A stretch of DNA of 55,886 nucleotides, taken from assembly GCA_900321965.1 (NCBI GenBank), contig ONYA01000013.1, positions 1-55,886 of the forward strand. The letters are read 5' to 3'. Positions 8,133-17,124 of this stretch are shown here, one piece after another. Made by a program: the position numbers and the translations under genes. Each line of letters begins with the position of its first letter. The first letter of the stretch is position 1. The stretch comes from an uncultured Prevotellaceae bacterium (lineage in GTDB: Bacteria > Bacteroidota > Bacteroidia > Bacteroidales > Bacteroidaceae). Under the pieces are notes generated by a model that saw only the letters and a program-made list of their open reading frames with translations, made no database searches and was not told where the DNA came from.

Positions 8133-9220
8133 TTAAACAAGTCAAACATTTTGCGCTTAACTTGATAGCCGGCGCCAATGTGGCGACGGTACTCATCATG
8201 TTGGCTACTGGCTATGCCGACCGTCTGTACCCTCCTAACCATCCGCTGCTGTCTGTACTCGGTCTGACATTCCCGCTATTCCTGCTTTTAAATCTTTTGT
8301 TCCTGCTGTTCTGGCTCATCTTTAATTGGAGGCGGCTGTGGATTCCCATATTGGGCTATCTGCTGGCATACGCCCCCATTTCAACTTACCTGCCATTGAA
8401 CCCGCGTCAGGAAATACCCGATGGCAGCATCAAGGTGGTGACCTATAACGTATGCTCCTATGGCGGCAACTACAAATATGAAGACGCTTTCGAACGCATT
8501 GTCGACTATCTGGGCCAACAGCAGGCCGACATCGTTTGTCTGCAGGAAGATGTCGACACGTGGCGACGCTATGCCTTTCTGCGTTTCGAGAAATATTTTC
8601 CTTACAACGACACCACTGTCATCTGTAACACATCGGAATCATTTAACGCCTTGGGCATACATAGCCGCTATCCTATTCTGCGCAAAGAGCGTATCGAGTA
8701 CCCATCATCGGCGAACGGCTCCGTAGCCTATTTCCTGCTGCGCGGTGCCGACACGCTGTTAGTCGTCAACAACCACTTAGAGAGTTCTCACCTGACAACA
8801 GAGGACCGCACCCGCTATAAGGATCTGTTACGAGGCGATATGGACAGCGACACCGCCCGGGCAGAGTCGATGCAGCTTATCGACAAGTTAGGAGAGGCAG
8901 CTGTCCTTCGAGCCAACGGTGTTGACAATATTATCCGCTACATTGAAGACCATAGTCAATACCCTACCATTGTCTGCGGCGACTTCAACGATACCCCCAT
9001 TTCCTATACTCGCCACGCCCTGACACAACACCTGACCGACTGCTTCAAGCAATCAGGCCGGGGAGTCGGTTTGTCATATAATCAGAAAGGATTTTGGGTA
9101 CGTATTGACCACATTTTATGCTCTTCTCACTTTACACCATACAATTGTGAAATAGACTCAGAAATTGACTTCAGTGACCACTATCCTATGGTTTGTTCGT
9201 TAAAAATGAAGGATAAATAG
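8129..9220 (+). CDS. Membrane-anchored endonuclease/exonuclease/phosphatase-family hydrolase
   Basis: A 363-residue protein with about three N-terminal membrane helices (residues 8-95) and an EEP-fold catalytic domain. Conserved pieces in order are VVTYNVCSYGG, the metal-binding Glu in IVCLQED, NNHLES, VVCGDFNDTP-type IVCGDFNDTP, RIDHILCS and the final SDHYPM, which supply the metal and phosphate ligands. The family hydrolyses phosphodiester bonds in nucleic acids, lipids or inositol phosphates; the substrate here is unknown. Start overlaps the rhomboid stop, so the two genes form an operon and may act in the same membrane process. Confidence 0.88.
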   Translation: MIKQVKHFALNLIAGANVATVLIMLATGYADRLYPPNHPLLSVLGLTFPLFLLLNLLFLLFWLIFNWRRLWIPILGYLLAYAPISTYLPLNPRQEIPDGSIKVVTYNVCSYGGNYKYEDAFERIVDYLGQQQADIVCLQEDVDTWRRYAFLRFEKYFPYNDTTVICNTSESFNALGIHSRYPILRKERIEYPSSANGSVAYFLLRGADTLLVVNNHLESSHLTTEDRTRYKDLLRGDMDSDTARAESMQLIDKLGEAAVLRANGVDNIIRYIEDHSQYPTIVCGDFNDTPISYTRHALTQHLTDCFKQSGRGVGLSYNQKGFWVRIDHILCSSHFTPYNCEIDSEIDFSDHYPMVCSLKMKDK

Positions 9221-9272
9221 CGATTTTTTGCTGAAAAAAGCCAATAAATTTTCCCAACCATAAAAAAATGTG

Positions 9273-9280
9273 TATATTTG
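9273..9280 (+). promoter_or_regulatory. secDF promoter -7 box (TATATTTG)
   Basis: TATATTTG followed by CAGG, 48 bases before the secDF ATG. Confidence 0.68.
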
Positions 9281-9327
9281 CAGGCTCAAATGCGCGTATA
9301 AATAAATAATTATTATAAATAACAAAA

Positions 9328-12300
9328 ATGCAAAACAAAGGAATTGTAAAGTTTATTGCAGTGCTTCTGGTGCTGGTATGCTGCTTCTACCTCTCCTTCT
9401 CATTTGTGACACGCCACTACGAGAGTAAGGCTGCCGCTATGGGCGAGGAGGCTGGTCAGGAGTATCTCGACAGCATCATGAACGAGAAAGTCTACATGGG
9501 CATTTACTCGTTGAAGCAGTGCCGTGAGATGGAGATTGGCCTGGGTCTTGACCTGAAAGGCGGTATGAACGTGATTCTTGAGGTGTCGGTGCCCGACGTC
9601 GTTGACGTGCTGGCCGACCACAAGCAGGATGCCGCCTACAAGAAGTCGATGGAGCAGGCTAAGAAGGAAGAGGAGACCAGTCAGGACGACTTCCTCTCGC
9701 TCTTCATCAAGTATTGGAAACAGAATTCGAACGGTCGTCCCTTGGCCGCCATCTTCGCTACCCAGCAGATGAAGGGCAAGGTGAGCACACAGTCTACCGA
9801 CTCTGAGGTAGAGACTGCTTTACGCGCAGAGATCCAGTCGGCCGTCGATAACTCGTTCAACGTGGTCCGTAACCGTATCGACAAGTTCGGCGTCGTACAG
9901 CCCAACATCCAGAAGCTGGAGGGACAGTCAGGCCGTATCATGGTCGAGATGCCTGGTATCAAGGAGCCCGAGCGTGTCCGTAAGCTCCTCCAGGGTTCGG
10001 CAAACCTCGAGTTCTGGGAGACCTACAACTCGCAGGAGATCGTTCCCCTGTTGGCTACGCTGAACCAGAAGTACGCTGCCCTCGGTGGCAACGCTGCTGC
10101 TAACGACACCGTAGCAACAGACACAACGGCTGTTGCCGAGGCTGCTGCCGACACCACGAAAGCCGCTGCTACCGACCTGGCCGCCAAGCTGGCCAAGAAA
10201 GGTACTGCCGACAAGGGTGTAGAGGCTCAGGTTCGTGAGCAGATGAAGCAGCAGAACCCGCTGTTTGCCATCTTCCAGCCCGTACAGGGTCAGGGACTGG
10301 CTATCGTTGGTTATGCTAACGCCCGCGATACCGCTGACGTCAACAAGGTCATCTACTCTGAGATTGCCGCTCAGGTGCTGCCTGCCGAGTGTAAGCTGCG
10401 CTGGGGTGCCAAGGCCGAGGACTTCGGCGGCGAGAACACCCGTGGCGACATCTTCGCCCTCTACGCCTTGAAGATTACCGAGCCTAACGGCCGTGCTCCG
10501 TTAGAGGGTGACGTCATCACCAACTCTAAGGACGACTTCGACCAGATGGGTCACCCCTCTGTGTCCATGCAGATGAACTCTGACGGCGCCCGCCGCTGGA
10601 GCCAGATTACCAAGCAGAACATCGGCCGCGGCGTAGCCATCGTGCTCGACGACGCCGTCTACTCTGCTCCCCGTATCCTCACCCAGATTGACGGTGGTAA
10701 CTCGCAGATTACGGGTAACTTCACCATCGAGGACACCAAGGACTTGGCTAACACACTGAACTCTGGTAAGATGCCGGCTCCTACGCGCATCGTACAAGAA
10801 GAGGTGGTAGGTCCGTCGCTCGGTGCACAGTCTATCCAGCAGGGTATCATCTCGTTCATCGTGGCCTTCGTGCTGCTGATGATCTACATGATCATGCTGT
10901 ACGGTCCGGTTCCCGGTCTGATGGCTGACTGCGCTCTGCTGTTCAACCTGTTCTTCACCTTAGGTATCCTGACCTCGTTCCAGGCCGCTCTGACCATGCC
11001 TGGTATCGCCGGTATCGTGCTGACACTCGGTACTGCCGTCGACGCCAACGTGCTGATCTACGAGCGTACCAAGGAGGAGCTGCGCAAGGGTCTGAACGTG
11101 AAGGAGGCTCTGAACAAGGGTTACTCGAACGCCTTCTCGGCTATCTTCGACTCGAACGTCACTTCGTTGATTACCGGCTTCATCCTGCTGTTCTTCGGTA
11201 CAGGTCCTGTCAAGGGCTTCGCCACCACCTGGATCATCGGTATCTTCTGCTCGTTCTTCACTGCCGTGTTCCTGACCCGTCTGGTCTATGAGCACATGCT
11301 GAAGAAGGACAAGTGGACCAAGCTCACCTTCGTTACCGCCTACTCGAAGAACATGATGCAGAACGCCCACTTCAACTTCATGGGTGCCTATAAGAAGTCA
11401 TTCATCATCTGGGGCGCTGCCGCTGTCATCTTCTGCGTCTCGTTTGCCGTTCGCGGCCTGAGCCAGAGCATCGACTTCACCGGTGGCCGTAACTACGTTG
11501 TCGTGCTCGACAAGGAGACGCCCGTAGAGACTGTCCGTCAGGCACTGGCAGGCGCTTTCATCAACACCATTGGTGAGAAGGCCAACCAGGAGGCGAACAC
11601 CAGCGTTATCGCTCTCGGTACCGACGGCAAGACCGTCCGTATCTCTACCAACTGGGATATCGAGTCGAACAACCCCGAGGTGGACGACAAGGCTGAGACC
11701 ATCCTGTACAACGCCCTGAAGAAGGCCAGCCTCATCAATCAGGCTGAGGTCAGCGCTTTCAAGAACCCCGACATCCGCGAGGGTGGTTCTATCATCAGCT
11801 CGGCAAAGGTTGGTCCGTCGGTGGCTAAGGACATCACCTACGGCGCTATCATCAGCGTCATCATCGCCCTAATCGCCATCTTCGTCTACATCCTCATCCG
11901 TTTCCGCAACGTCGCCTTCTCAGTCGGCTCTACCGTCGCTCTGTTCTTCGACGCCCTCGTGGTCATCGGCTTCTACAGCGTACTGTGGGGCTGGGTACCC
12001 ATGTCGCTCGAGATCGACCAGACGTTCATCGGTGCTATCCTGACGGTGATCGGTTACTCTATTAATGATAAGGTGGTGGTCTTCGACCGCGTCCGTGAGA
12101 ACATCCAGCTCTTCGGCAAGCGCGACCGCCAGACGCTGTTCAACGACTCGCTGAACCAGACGTTGGCCCGTACCATCAACACCTCTGTGACGACCCTGAT
12201 TGTGCTGCTCTGTATCTTCATCCTCGGTGGTGACAGCATCCGCAGCTTCTCGTTCGCCATGATCCTCGGTGTTATCTTCGGTACACTGTCGTCGCTCTTC

Positions 12301-12378
12301 ATCGCTGCTCCTGTGGCTTACCTCACCATGGGTAAGACCATCCGCGAAGACGAGACTGCTGTGGCTGAAGCCAAGTAA
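9328..12378 (+). CDS. secDF: SecDF protein-export membrane protein (fused SecD and SecF)
   Basis: Uses the proton gradient to pull preproteins through SecYEG. The 1016-residue chain carries SecD (about 1-680) followed by SecF (about 690-1000), the single-chain form usual in Bacteroidetes. The first helix is at 9-25, the SecD periplasmic P1 region contains GLGLDLKGGMNV and VVRNRIDKFGV, and six-helix bundles follow LGAQSIQQG and VGPSVAKD; GTAVDANVLIYERTKEE and GYSINDKVVVFDRVRE are the matching helix-4 motifs. An Ala/Thr/Lys-rich low-complexity insert (about 250-300) lies in P1. It is transcribed alone and ends at a strong terminator. Confidence 0.97.
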   Translation: MQNKGIVKFIAVLLVLVCCFYLSFSFVTRHYESKAAAMGEEAGQEYLDSIMNEKVYMGIYSLKQCREMEIGLGLDLKGGMNVILEVSVPDVVDVLADHKQDAAYKKSMEQAKKEEETSQDDFLSLFIKYWKQNSNGRPLAAIFATQQMKGKVSTQSTDSEVETALRAEIQSAVDNSFNVVRNRIDKFGVVQPNIQKLEGQSGRIMVEMPGIKEPERVRKLLQGSANLEFWETYNSQEIVPLLATLNQKYAALGGNAAANDTVATDTTAVAEAAADTTKAAATDLAAKLAKKGTADKGVEAQVREQMKQQNPLFAIFQPVQGQGLAIVGYANARDTADVNKVIYSEIAAQVLPAECKLRWGAKAEDFGGENTRGDIFALYALKITEPNGRAPLEGDVITNSKDDFDQMGHPSVSMQMNSDGARRWSQITKQNIGRGVAIVLDDAVYSAPRILTQIDGGNSQITGNFTIEDTKDLANTLNSGKMPAPTRIVQEEVVGPSLGAQSIQQGIISFIVAFVLLMIYMIMLYGPVPGLMADCALLFNLFFTLGILTSFQAALTMPGIAGIVLTLGTAVDANVLIYERTKEELRKGLNVKEALNKGYSNAFSAIFDSNVTSLITGFILLFFGTGPVKGFATTWIIGIFCSFFTAVFLTRLVYEHMLKKDKWTKLTFVTAYSKNMMQNAHFNFMGAYKKSFIIWGAAAVIFCVSFAVRGLSQSIDFTGGRNYVVVLDKETPVETVRQALAGAFINTIGEKANQEANTSVIALGTDGKTVRISTNWDIESNNPEVDDKAETILYNALKKASLINQAEVSAFKNPDIREGGSIISSAKVGPSVAKDITYGAIISVIIALIAIFVYILIRFRNVAFSVGSTVALFFDALVVIGFYSVLWGWVPMSLEIDQTFIGAILTVIGYSINDKVVVFDRVRENIQLFGKRDRQTLFNDSLNQTLARTINTSVTTLIVLLCIFILGGDSIRSFSFAMILGVIFGTLSSLFIAAPVAYLTMGKTIREDETAVAEAK

Positions 12379-12393
12379 CCTTTATATAAAGAC

Positions 12394-12435
12394 AAAAATA
12401 ACGGCCAGGCTCTTAGAGCTTGGCCGTTATTTTTT
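12394..12435. terminator. Bidirectional terminator after secDF
   Basis: A 19-bp stem with one G-T wobble (AAAAATAACGGCCA and TGGCCGTTATTTTT) around a short loop, with A and T runs outside, serving secDF and the convergent RluA-type gene. Confidence 0.9.
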
Positions 12436-12441
12436 GATTAA

Positions 12442-13779
12442 CTAAAAATTTGCAGGCTGTTCAAAGGTCATCCGCTCTCCTGTTGCGGGATGAGTCAGTT
12501 CTAAGCGTTCGGCGTGGAGGTAGAGCCGGTCGGCGGACCGGCCGTAGAGTTCGTCGCCACGGATAGGACAACCGAGCCCGTCGGGGTGGGCACAGTGCAT
12601 ACGCAACTGGTGGGTGCGGCCAGTGTGGGGATAGAGTCGGACGCGTCCGTTGCCAATGAATTCGTAATCTGTGACAGCTGTCTTACCGCGTTCGTAGTCG
12701 ACGACCTGACGGGGGCGGTTGATAGGATCGCAGAGCAGAGGCAGGCTGATGGTGCCCTTCGTGGGGCGTGGGGCAGAAGGCGACGAATAAGATGTGTCAA
12801 GCTGTGCGACGTAGGTCTTACGGATGGTGTGGTCAGAGAACTGTTGCTGCAATTGTCGGTAGGCGTCACGAGTCTTGGCAGCCACCATCAGTCCGCTGGT
12901 GCCCATATCGAGACGGTGAGCCAGCAGCGTACCGGGATAGCGCTGACTGAGGATGATTGCTACCGAGTAGCTGCCAATGCGTCCGGGAACACTGAGCAGC
13001 CCCGACGGCTTGCTGATGACAATCAGCGTGTCGTCTTCATAGACGACGGTGATGTCGAGCTGTGGCGGCGAGGCTATTTCCTCTGGGTTCGGGTCAACGT
13101 CAAGTCCCTGGAGCATCCACGTCAGCACGGGCTTGCACTTTCCTCGGCAGGCGGGATAGAACTGTCCATGCTGGCGAACTTCAGTCTTCGGCGACGGTCC
13201 CCACCAGAACTCGGCCATACACAACGGCTTCAGCCCTTCTTGGTAGGCATACTGCAGCAGCTTCGGGGCACAGCAGTCGCCAGTGCCGCCGGGTGGTAGC
13301 GGATATTTGCGGCGGATGCGCTCCGAGCAGTGGTAGTCTTGCCACACATCAACCAGTCGCCGACGCTCGCCTCGGGCATTCAGGAAGCGGTATTGGTCGA
13401 AGAGCCATAGCTGCAACTGCTGCGACCGCTGGCGACGCTCCTCTTTCTGACTGTCGTCACGCATGGCTGAAATCAGGCGCTCTTCCTGCTTGAAATGACC
13501 GTCGGGCTGTTGGGCGTCATAGACAGGTGGCACGAAGTAGGGCCAGTCATTACGTCCCTCAAGCAGTCCTGAATAGGCAGCGACAAAGCCTAACTCGTCG
13601 TTACAGTCAGCCACGACCAGCACACCGAACATTTTGCCTTCTGTCAGCGTCATGCGTCCGAGTTCCTGCTGCACCTCCTGGGCAGCTAAGAGACAGAGCG
13701 GATGCGGCTCATAGCAGAAGGGATAGGTGAATCGCGCCGGGCGTTCGATGTCGGTATGTAGCGGATGATACTTCATCAT
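12442..13779 (-). CDS. RluA-family RNA pseudouridine synthase with N-terminal extension
   Basis: Converts specific uridines in RNA to pseudouridine. The catalytic C-terminal domain starts at DITVVYEDDTLIVISKPSGLLSVPG-like sequence and holds the HRLDMGTSGL signature with the catalytic Asp, then RTHQLRMH near the end. The first 215 or so residues are an extra domain found in a Bacteroidetes subgroup, including CRGKC and GDCCAPKL pieces that could bind metal. The frame opens at 13797, but the Met-Met at 13779 (MMKYHPL) is closer to usual starts. It follows tsf by some 60 bases on the same strand and may be the last gene of that operon. RNA target unknown. Confidence 0.87.
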   Translation of the reverse strand: MMKYHPLHTDIERPARFTYPFCYEPHPLCLLAAQEVQQELGRMTLTEGKMFGVLVVADCNDELGFVAAYSGLLEGRNDWPYFVPPVYDAQQPDGHFKQEERLISAMRDDSQKEERRQRSQQLQLWLFDQYRFLNARGERRRLVDVWQDYHCSERIRRKYPLPPGGTGDCCAPKLLQYAYQEGLKPLCMAEFWWGPSPKTEVRQHGQFYPACRGKCKPVLTWMLQGLDVDPNPEEIASPPQLDITVVYEDDTLIVISKPSGLLSVPGRIGSYSVAIILSQRYPGTLLAHRLDMGTSGLMVAAKTRDAYRQLQQQFSDHTIRKTYVAQLDTSYSSPSAPRPTKGTISLPLLCDPINRPRQVVDYERGKTAVTDYEFIGNGRVRLYPHTGRTHQLRMHCAHPDGLGCPIRGDELYGRSADRLYLHAERLELTHPATGERMTFEQPANF

Positions 13780-13839
13780 AAAAAATGAGGGATGCACCTG
13801 ACGGCACGTCCCTCATAAGTATAGTTCATAAATTACGAC

Positions 13840-14835
13840 TTAGTCGGCAACGAGCGTGAAGCGCTTGAAAGCGACAATCTTCAGCTCCTTGTCCTGCTTG
13901 GCCAGCCACTGCTCGACAGTAGCCTTATCACCGTCGCCGAACTGGAACTCCTGGTCAACGAGGCAGTTCTCCTTCAGGAACTTCTGCACACGACCCTTGG
14001 CGATGTTCTCAATCATAGGCTTCTTCAGCTGAGCCTCGCCCTCGACCTTTGCCTCGGCAATGATCTTGCGGGCCTCGTCAGCCTGAGCCTGTGTCAGCCA
14101 ACCCTTAGCCATGTTCGACTCGATGTGGTCTTCGCTGTCGACGAGGTTGGGGTTGATGCCAGCCTTCTTGATCTTCATCTCCACGAACTTCTCGACCTGC
14201 TCGAGCTTGGTCTTCTCGACGGCAGTCTTGTACTCCTCGTCCAGAATCTTCTGCTCAACGCTCTCCTTGTTGAGAGCAACAGGCTTCATGGCAGCCACCT
14301 GCATAGCCACGAGGTGACCCTGCTCGGCAGCGGGCTTGTTGGTCTGTACCATGGTGCACAGGGTGTGCTTGCCCATGTGGTCGTAAACCTCGATGTTATC
14401 GCCCTCGAGCGTCAGGTAGCCGTCGAGTTCCATCTTCTCACCGGTGATACCCGAACGCTGTGTAACAGCCTCCTGAGCAGTCTGACCGTTGATGTCGAGA
14501 GCCTTTACAGCCTCGATGTCCTGAGCCTTAGCAGCGATAGCAGCATCGAGGATGCTCTGTGTCAGAGCGATGAAGTCAGCACCGTTAGCCACGAAGTCGG
14601 TCTCGCACTTCAAGGCGAGCATAGCGGCAAAGCCGTCCACCTTCTTGACGAGTACACAACCATTAGAGGTCTCACGGTCGCTACGCTTGGCAGCGATGGC
14701 CAGGCCACGCTCACGGAGCAGCTCCTTAGCCTTGTCGAAGTCGCCCTCAGCCTCGGTCAGAGCCTTCTTAACGTCAGCCAGACCAGCGCCGGTCATAGCG
14801 CGAAGCTTCTTAATATCATCAATTGAAATTGCCAT
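13840..14835 (-). CDS. tsf: Translation elongation factor Ts
   Basis: Nucleotide-exchange factor for EF-Tu. The N-terminal UBA-like domain (MAISIDDIKKLRAMTGAGLADVK) and the TDFVA motif (in KCETDFVANG), which inserts into EF-Tu, are clear. At 331 residues it is longer than the about 280-residue E. coli protein, as is common in Bacteroidetes. It lies 38 bases downstream of rpsB, the near-universal arrangement. Confidence 0.97.
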   Translation of the reverse strand: MAISIDDIKKLRAMTGAGLADVKKALTEAEGDFDKAKELLRERGLAIAAKRSDRETSNGCVLVKKVDGFAAMLALKCETDFVANGADFIALTQSILDAAIAAKAQDIEAVKALDINGQTAQEAVTQRSGITGEKMELDGYLTLEGDNIEVYDHMGKHTLCTMVQTNKPAAEQGHLVAMQVAAMKPVALNKESVEQKILDEEYKTAVEKTKLEQVEKFVEMKIKKAGINPNLVDSEDHIESNMAKGWLTQAQADEARKIIAEAKVEGEAQLKKPMIENIAKGRVQKFLKENCLVDQEFQFGDGDKATVEQWLAKQDKELKIVAFKRFTLVAD

Positions 14836-14873
14836 TTTGATTTACAATTTTACTATTTACTATTTACTGTTTA

Positions 14874-15701
14874 TTACTCAGCGGCGGGAGCCTCTTCCTC
14901 AGCGGCGGGAGCCTCCTCAGCCTTAGGAGCCTTGCGGGCGGGGCGCTTTGCTGCCTTCTCCTCGGCCTCAGCCTCTTCCTGTGCGTCGGCAGCCTTCTCG
15001 TCGGCCTTCTCTACCTTACGCTCCTCGACACCCTCGGCGATAGCGGCGCAGCAAGCATTGAGAATCACCTCAACACTGTCCTTAGCGTCGTCGTTGGCGG
15101 GAATAACGAAGTCGATGTTCTTCGGGTCGCTGTTGGTATCAACGATAGCGAAGACGGGGATACCCAGGCGGTTAGCCTCCTTCACAGCAATCTGCTCCTT
15201 CAGCACGTCGATAACGAACAGAGCGCTGGGCAGACGGGTCAGGTCAGCGATAGAACCGAGGTTCTTCTCGAGCTTGGCACGCTGACGGGTCACCTGCAGC
15301 AGCTCGCGCTTTGACAGGTTGCCGTATGTACCGTCGTTCATCAGCTTGTCGATATTGGCCATTTTCTTCACAGCCTTACGGATGGTGGGGAAGTTGGTGA
15401 GCATACCGCCCGGCCAACGCTCAATCACGTAGGGCATGTTGACGCTGGCTGCCTTCTCGGCAATCACGTCCTTAGTCTGTTTTTTAGTTCCCACGAAGAG
15501 AATCTTCTTGCCGCTCTTGGCAATCTGCTTCAGGGCATCAGCAGCCTCGTCAATCTTGGCCACTGTCTTATGCAGGTCGATGATATGGATACCGTTACGC
15601 TCGGTGTAGATATAGGGAGCCATAGCGGGGTTCCACTTACGCTTCAGGTGGCCGAAGTGGCAGCCAGCCTGCAGCAACTGATCAAAATTTGTTCTTGACA
15701 T
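14874..15701 (-). CDS. rpsB: 30S ribosomal protein S2
   Basis: A 275-residue primary S2 protein. The start TNFDQLLQAGCHFGHLKRKWNP, the middle VGTKKQ and RWPGGMLTNF, and AIVDTNSDP are diagnostic. The last 45 residues are an Ala/Glu/Lys-rich tail (repeated EEAPAAE-like units), a poorly conserved extension. It is co-transcribed with tsf downstream; a 293-base spacer with an inverted repeat and an internal promoter separates it from rpsI. Confidence 0.98.
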   Translation of the reverse strand: MSRTNFDQLLQAGCHFGHLKRKWNPAMAPYIYTERNGIHIIDLHKTVAKIDEAADALKQIAKSGKKILFVGTKKQTKDVIAEKAASVNMPYVIERWPGGMLTNFPTIRKAVKKMANIDKLMNDGTYGNLSKRELLQVTRQRAKLEKNLGSIADLTRLPSALFVIDVLKEQIAVKEANRLGIPVFAIVDTNSDPKNIDFVIPANDDAKDSVEVILNACCAAIAEGVEERKVEKADEKAADAQEEAEAEEKAAKRPARKAPKAEEAPAAEEEAPAAE

Positions 15702-15994
15702 TTTGCTAAATACTTTTTTAATTGTTTACTTTCTTTTTTAATTCTTTTAGTCGCTACGCTTGGTAAAAGCGCTAAAGCGATTACTTTTTAGAATCAGCCC
15801 TTGAGTAATTGAGAACTGAGAAGTGAGAGTTGAGAGGTATGATTACCATAATACTCCCATTACATATACTTCCAATACAGCCACCAAGTCTCATGGGTTT
15901 AGATGCTAAACTGTTCAGTTTCTTGCTTCGAGTCTCCTCCAGAGCAAAGGTAATCATACCTCTCAGTTCTCCGTTCTCAACTCTCAGTTCAAGA
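15702..15994 (-). other. rpsI-rpsB spacer with large inverted repeat and internal promoter
   Basis: No gene fits. Arms 15806-15847 and 15949-15990 form a long imperfect inverted repeat whose innermost 16 bp (GAGAGGTATGATTACC and its complement) are perfect. The minus-strand promoter box lies inside the inner arm. Nearer rpsB is a short palindromic stretch (CGCTTTAGCG) in an otherwise A-rich leader. Confidence 0.65.
15945..15952 (-). promoter_or_regulatory. Internal promoter -7 box (TACCTTTG) for rpsB-tsf
   Basis: TACCTTTG followed by CTCTGG on the minus strand, overlapping the arm of the inverted repeat, about 245 bases before rpsB. Confidence 0.45.
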
Positions 15995-16381
15995 TTAACG
16001 CTTACTGAACTGGAAGCGACGACGAGCCTTCGGCTGACCCGGCTTCTTACGCTCAACCTCACGGCTATCACGTGTCAGGAAACCAGCGTCCTTCAGCTTC
16101 TTCTTATCCTCTTCGTTCACCTTGACGAGGGCACGGGCGATAGCCATGCGCAGAGCCTGGCTCTGACCAGTGAAACCACCACCGTCGAGGTTCACCTTGA
16201 TGTCGTACTTCTCAGCCACCTCGAGCAGGTTCAGCGGCTGCTTAACCACGTACTGCAGGATGGCAGAGGGGAAATAAACTTCGATATCCTTCTTGTTGAT
16301 CGTAATCTTACCAGAACCTTCCTGGAGATACACACGAGCTACCGAGCTCTTGCGACGACCGATTGCATTTATTACTTCCAT
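15995..16381 (-). CDS. rpsI: 30S ribosomal protein S9
   Basis: A 128-residue S9 with the start VINAIGRRKSSVARV, the GGGFTGQSQALRMAIARAL core and the basic C-terminus ending KARRRFQFSKR that reaches the ribosomal P site. It lies 15 bases downstream of rplM, the conserved L13-S9 pair. Confidence 0.98.
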   Translation of the reverse strand: MEVINAIGRRKSSVARVYLQEGSGKITINKKDIEVYFPSAILQYVVKQPLNLLEVAEKYDIKVNLDGGGFTGQSQALRMAIARALVKVNEEDKKKLKDAGFLTRDSREVERKKPGQPKARRRFQFSKR

Positions 16382-16396
16382 TGCTTACCTTATCTA

Positions 16397-16858
16397 TTAT
16401 TTATACTGGTTAATATCAATTGCCTTGGGCTTCTGAGCCTCGTGGGGATGCTCGGTACCCTCATAGATGTAGAGGTTGTTCATCAGCGAACGGCCGAGGG
16501 GACCCTTCGGCAGCATACCCTTCACAGCGTGACGCAGAATCTTGTCGATACCGTCCTTGCGCTGGCGCAGCTGGGCAGGCGTGTTGAAACGCTGGCCACC
16601 GGGATAGCCCGTATAGCGGGTGTAGACCTTGTCAGTCTCCTTCTTACCAGTGAATACCACCTTATCGGCGTTGATAAGGATAACATTGTCACCGCAGTCA
16701 ACGTGCGGCGTGAAAGTTGGCTTGTACTTTCCGCGAATCAGCTTGGCAACCTTCGAGCAGAGACGGCCCACCACCTGATCGGTAGCGTCGATGACCACCC
16801 ACTCTTTCTTTGCGGTCTCCTTGTTGACGGAAAGCGTCTTGTAACTTAAAGTGTTCAT
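16397..16858 (-). CDS. rplM: 50S ribosomal protein L13
   Basis: A 153-residue L13. Typical segments are VVIDATDQVVGRLCSKVA, HVDCGDNVILINA and MLPKGPLGRSL. The frame stays open to 16921, but the ATG at 16858 is chosen because family members begin a few residues before the conserved WVVIDA segment and the upstream part is the leader RNA. First gene of rplM-rpsI-(rpsB-tsf). Confidence 0.97.
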   Translation of the reverse strand: MNTLSYKTLSVNKETAKKEWVVIDATDQVVGRLCSKVAKLIRGKYKPTFTPHVDCGDNVILINADKVVFTGKKETDKVYTRYTGYPGGQRFNTPAQLRQRKDGIDKILRHAVKGMLPKGPLGRSLMNNLYIYEGTEHPHEAQKPKAIDINQYK

Positions 16859-17057
16859 TTCTCTTTTTTGGTTTACTAAAAAACAGTTATACATTAAATT
16901 ATTTGCACACACAAAACCCACATCTGGGGTTAGTCACCCAGGTGCAAGTCTAACGTCTGCTGAAACACTGATTCACGAACCGCTTCGTCCGGCCAAAGAC
17001 GCCGCTATTCACACAGCATTTCCGGGGATTCTAAGTCTCTCCCCAATAATCGGACTG
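16859..17057 (-). promoter_or_regulatory. Long structured 5' leader of rplM (candidate L13 autoregulatory leader)
   Basis: About 190 bases separate the promoter at 17058-17065 from the rplM ATG and contain no gene. Several short complementary segments (for example GGGGAGAG/CTCCCC-like and GGGGTT/AACCCC-like pairs) suggest a folded leader. Bacterial L13 operons, including a Bacteroidia class described in the ribosomal-leader literature, are often autoregulated this way; I recall that class but did not align to it. Confidence 0.5.
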
Positions 17058-17065
17058 CAAAGGTA
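17058..17065 (-). promoter_or_regulatory. rplM operon promoter -7 box (TACCTTTG)
   Basis: TACCTTTG followed by CAGTCC on the minus strand, downstream of the glycosyltransferase gene that ends the phosphonate operon. Confidence 0.7.
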
Positions 17066-17124
17066 CTGCTTTTTCTTCGTATGAAAGACATATTTTGAGC
17101 CCGTAGTCACACTTTTACGATTAT

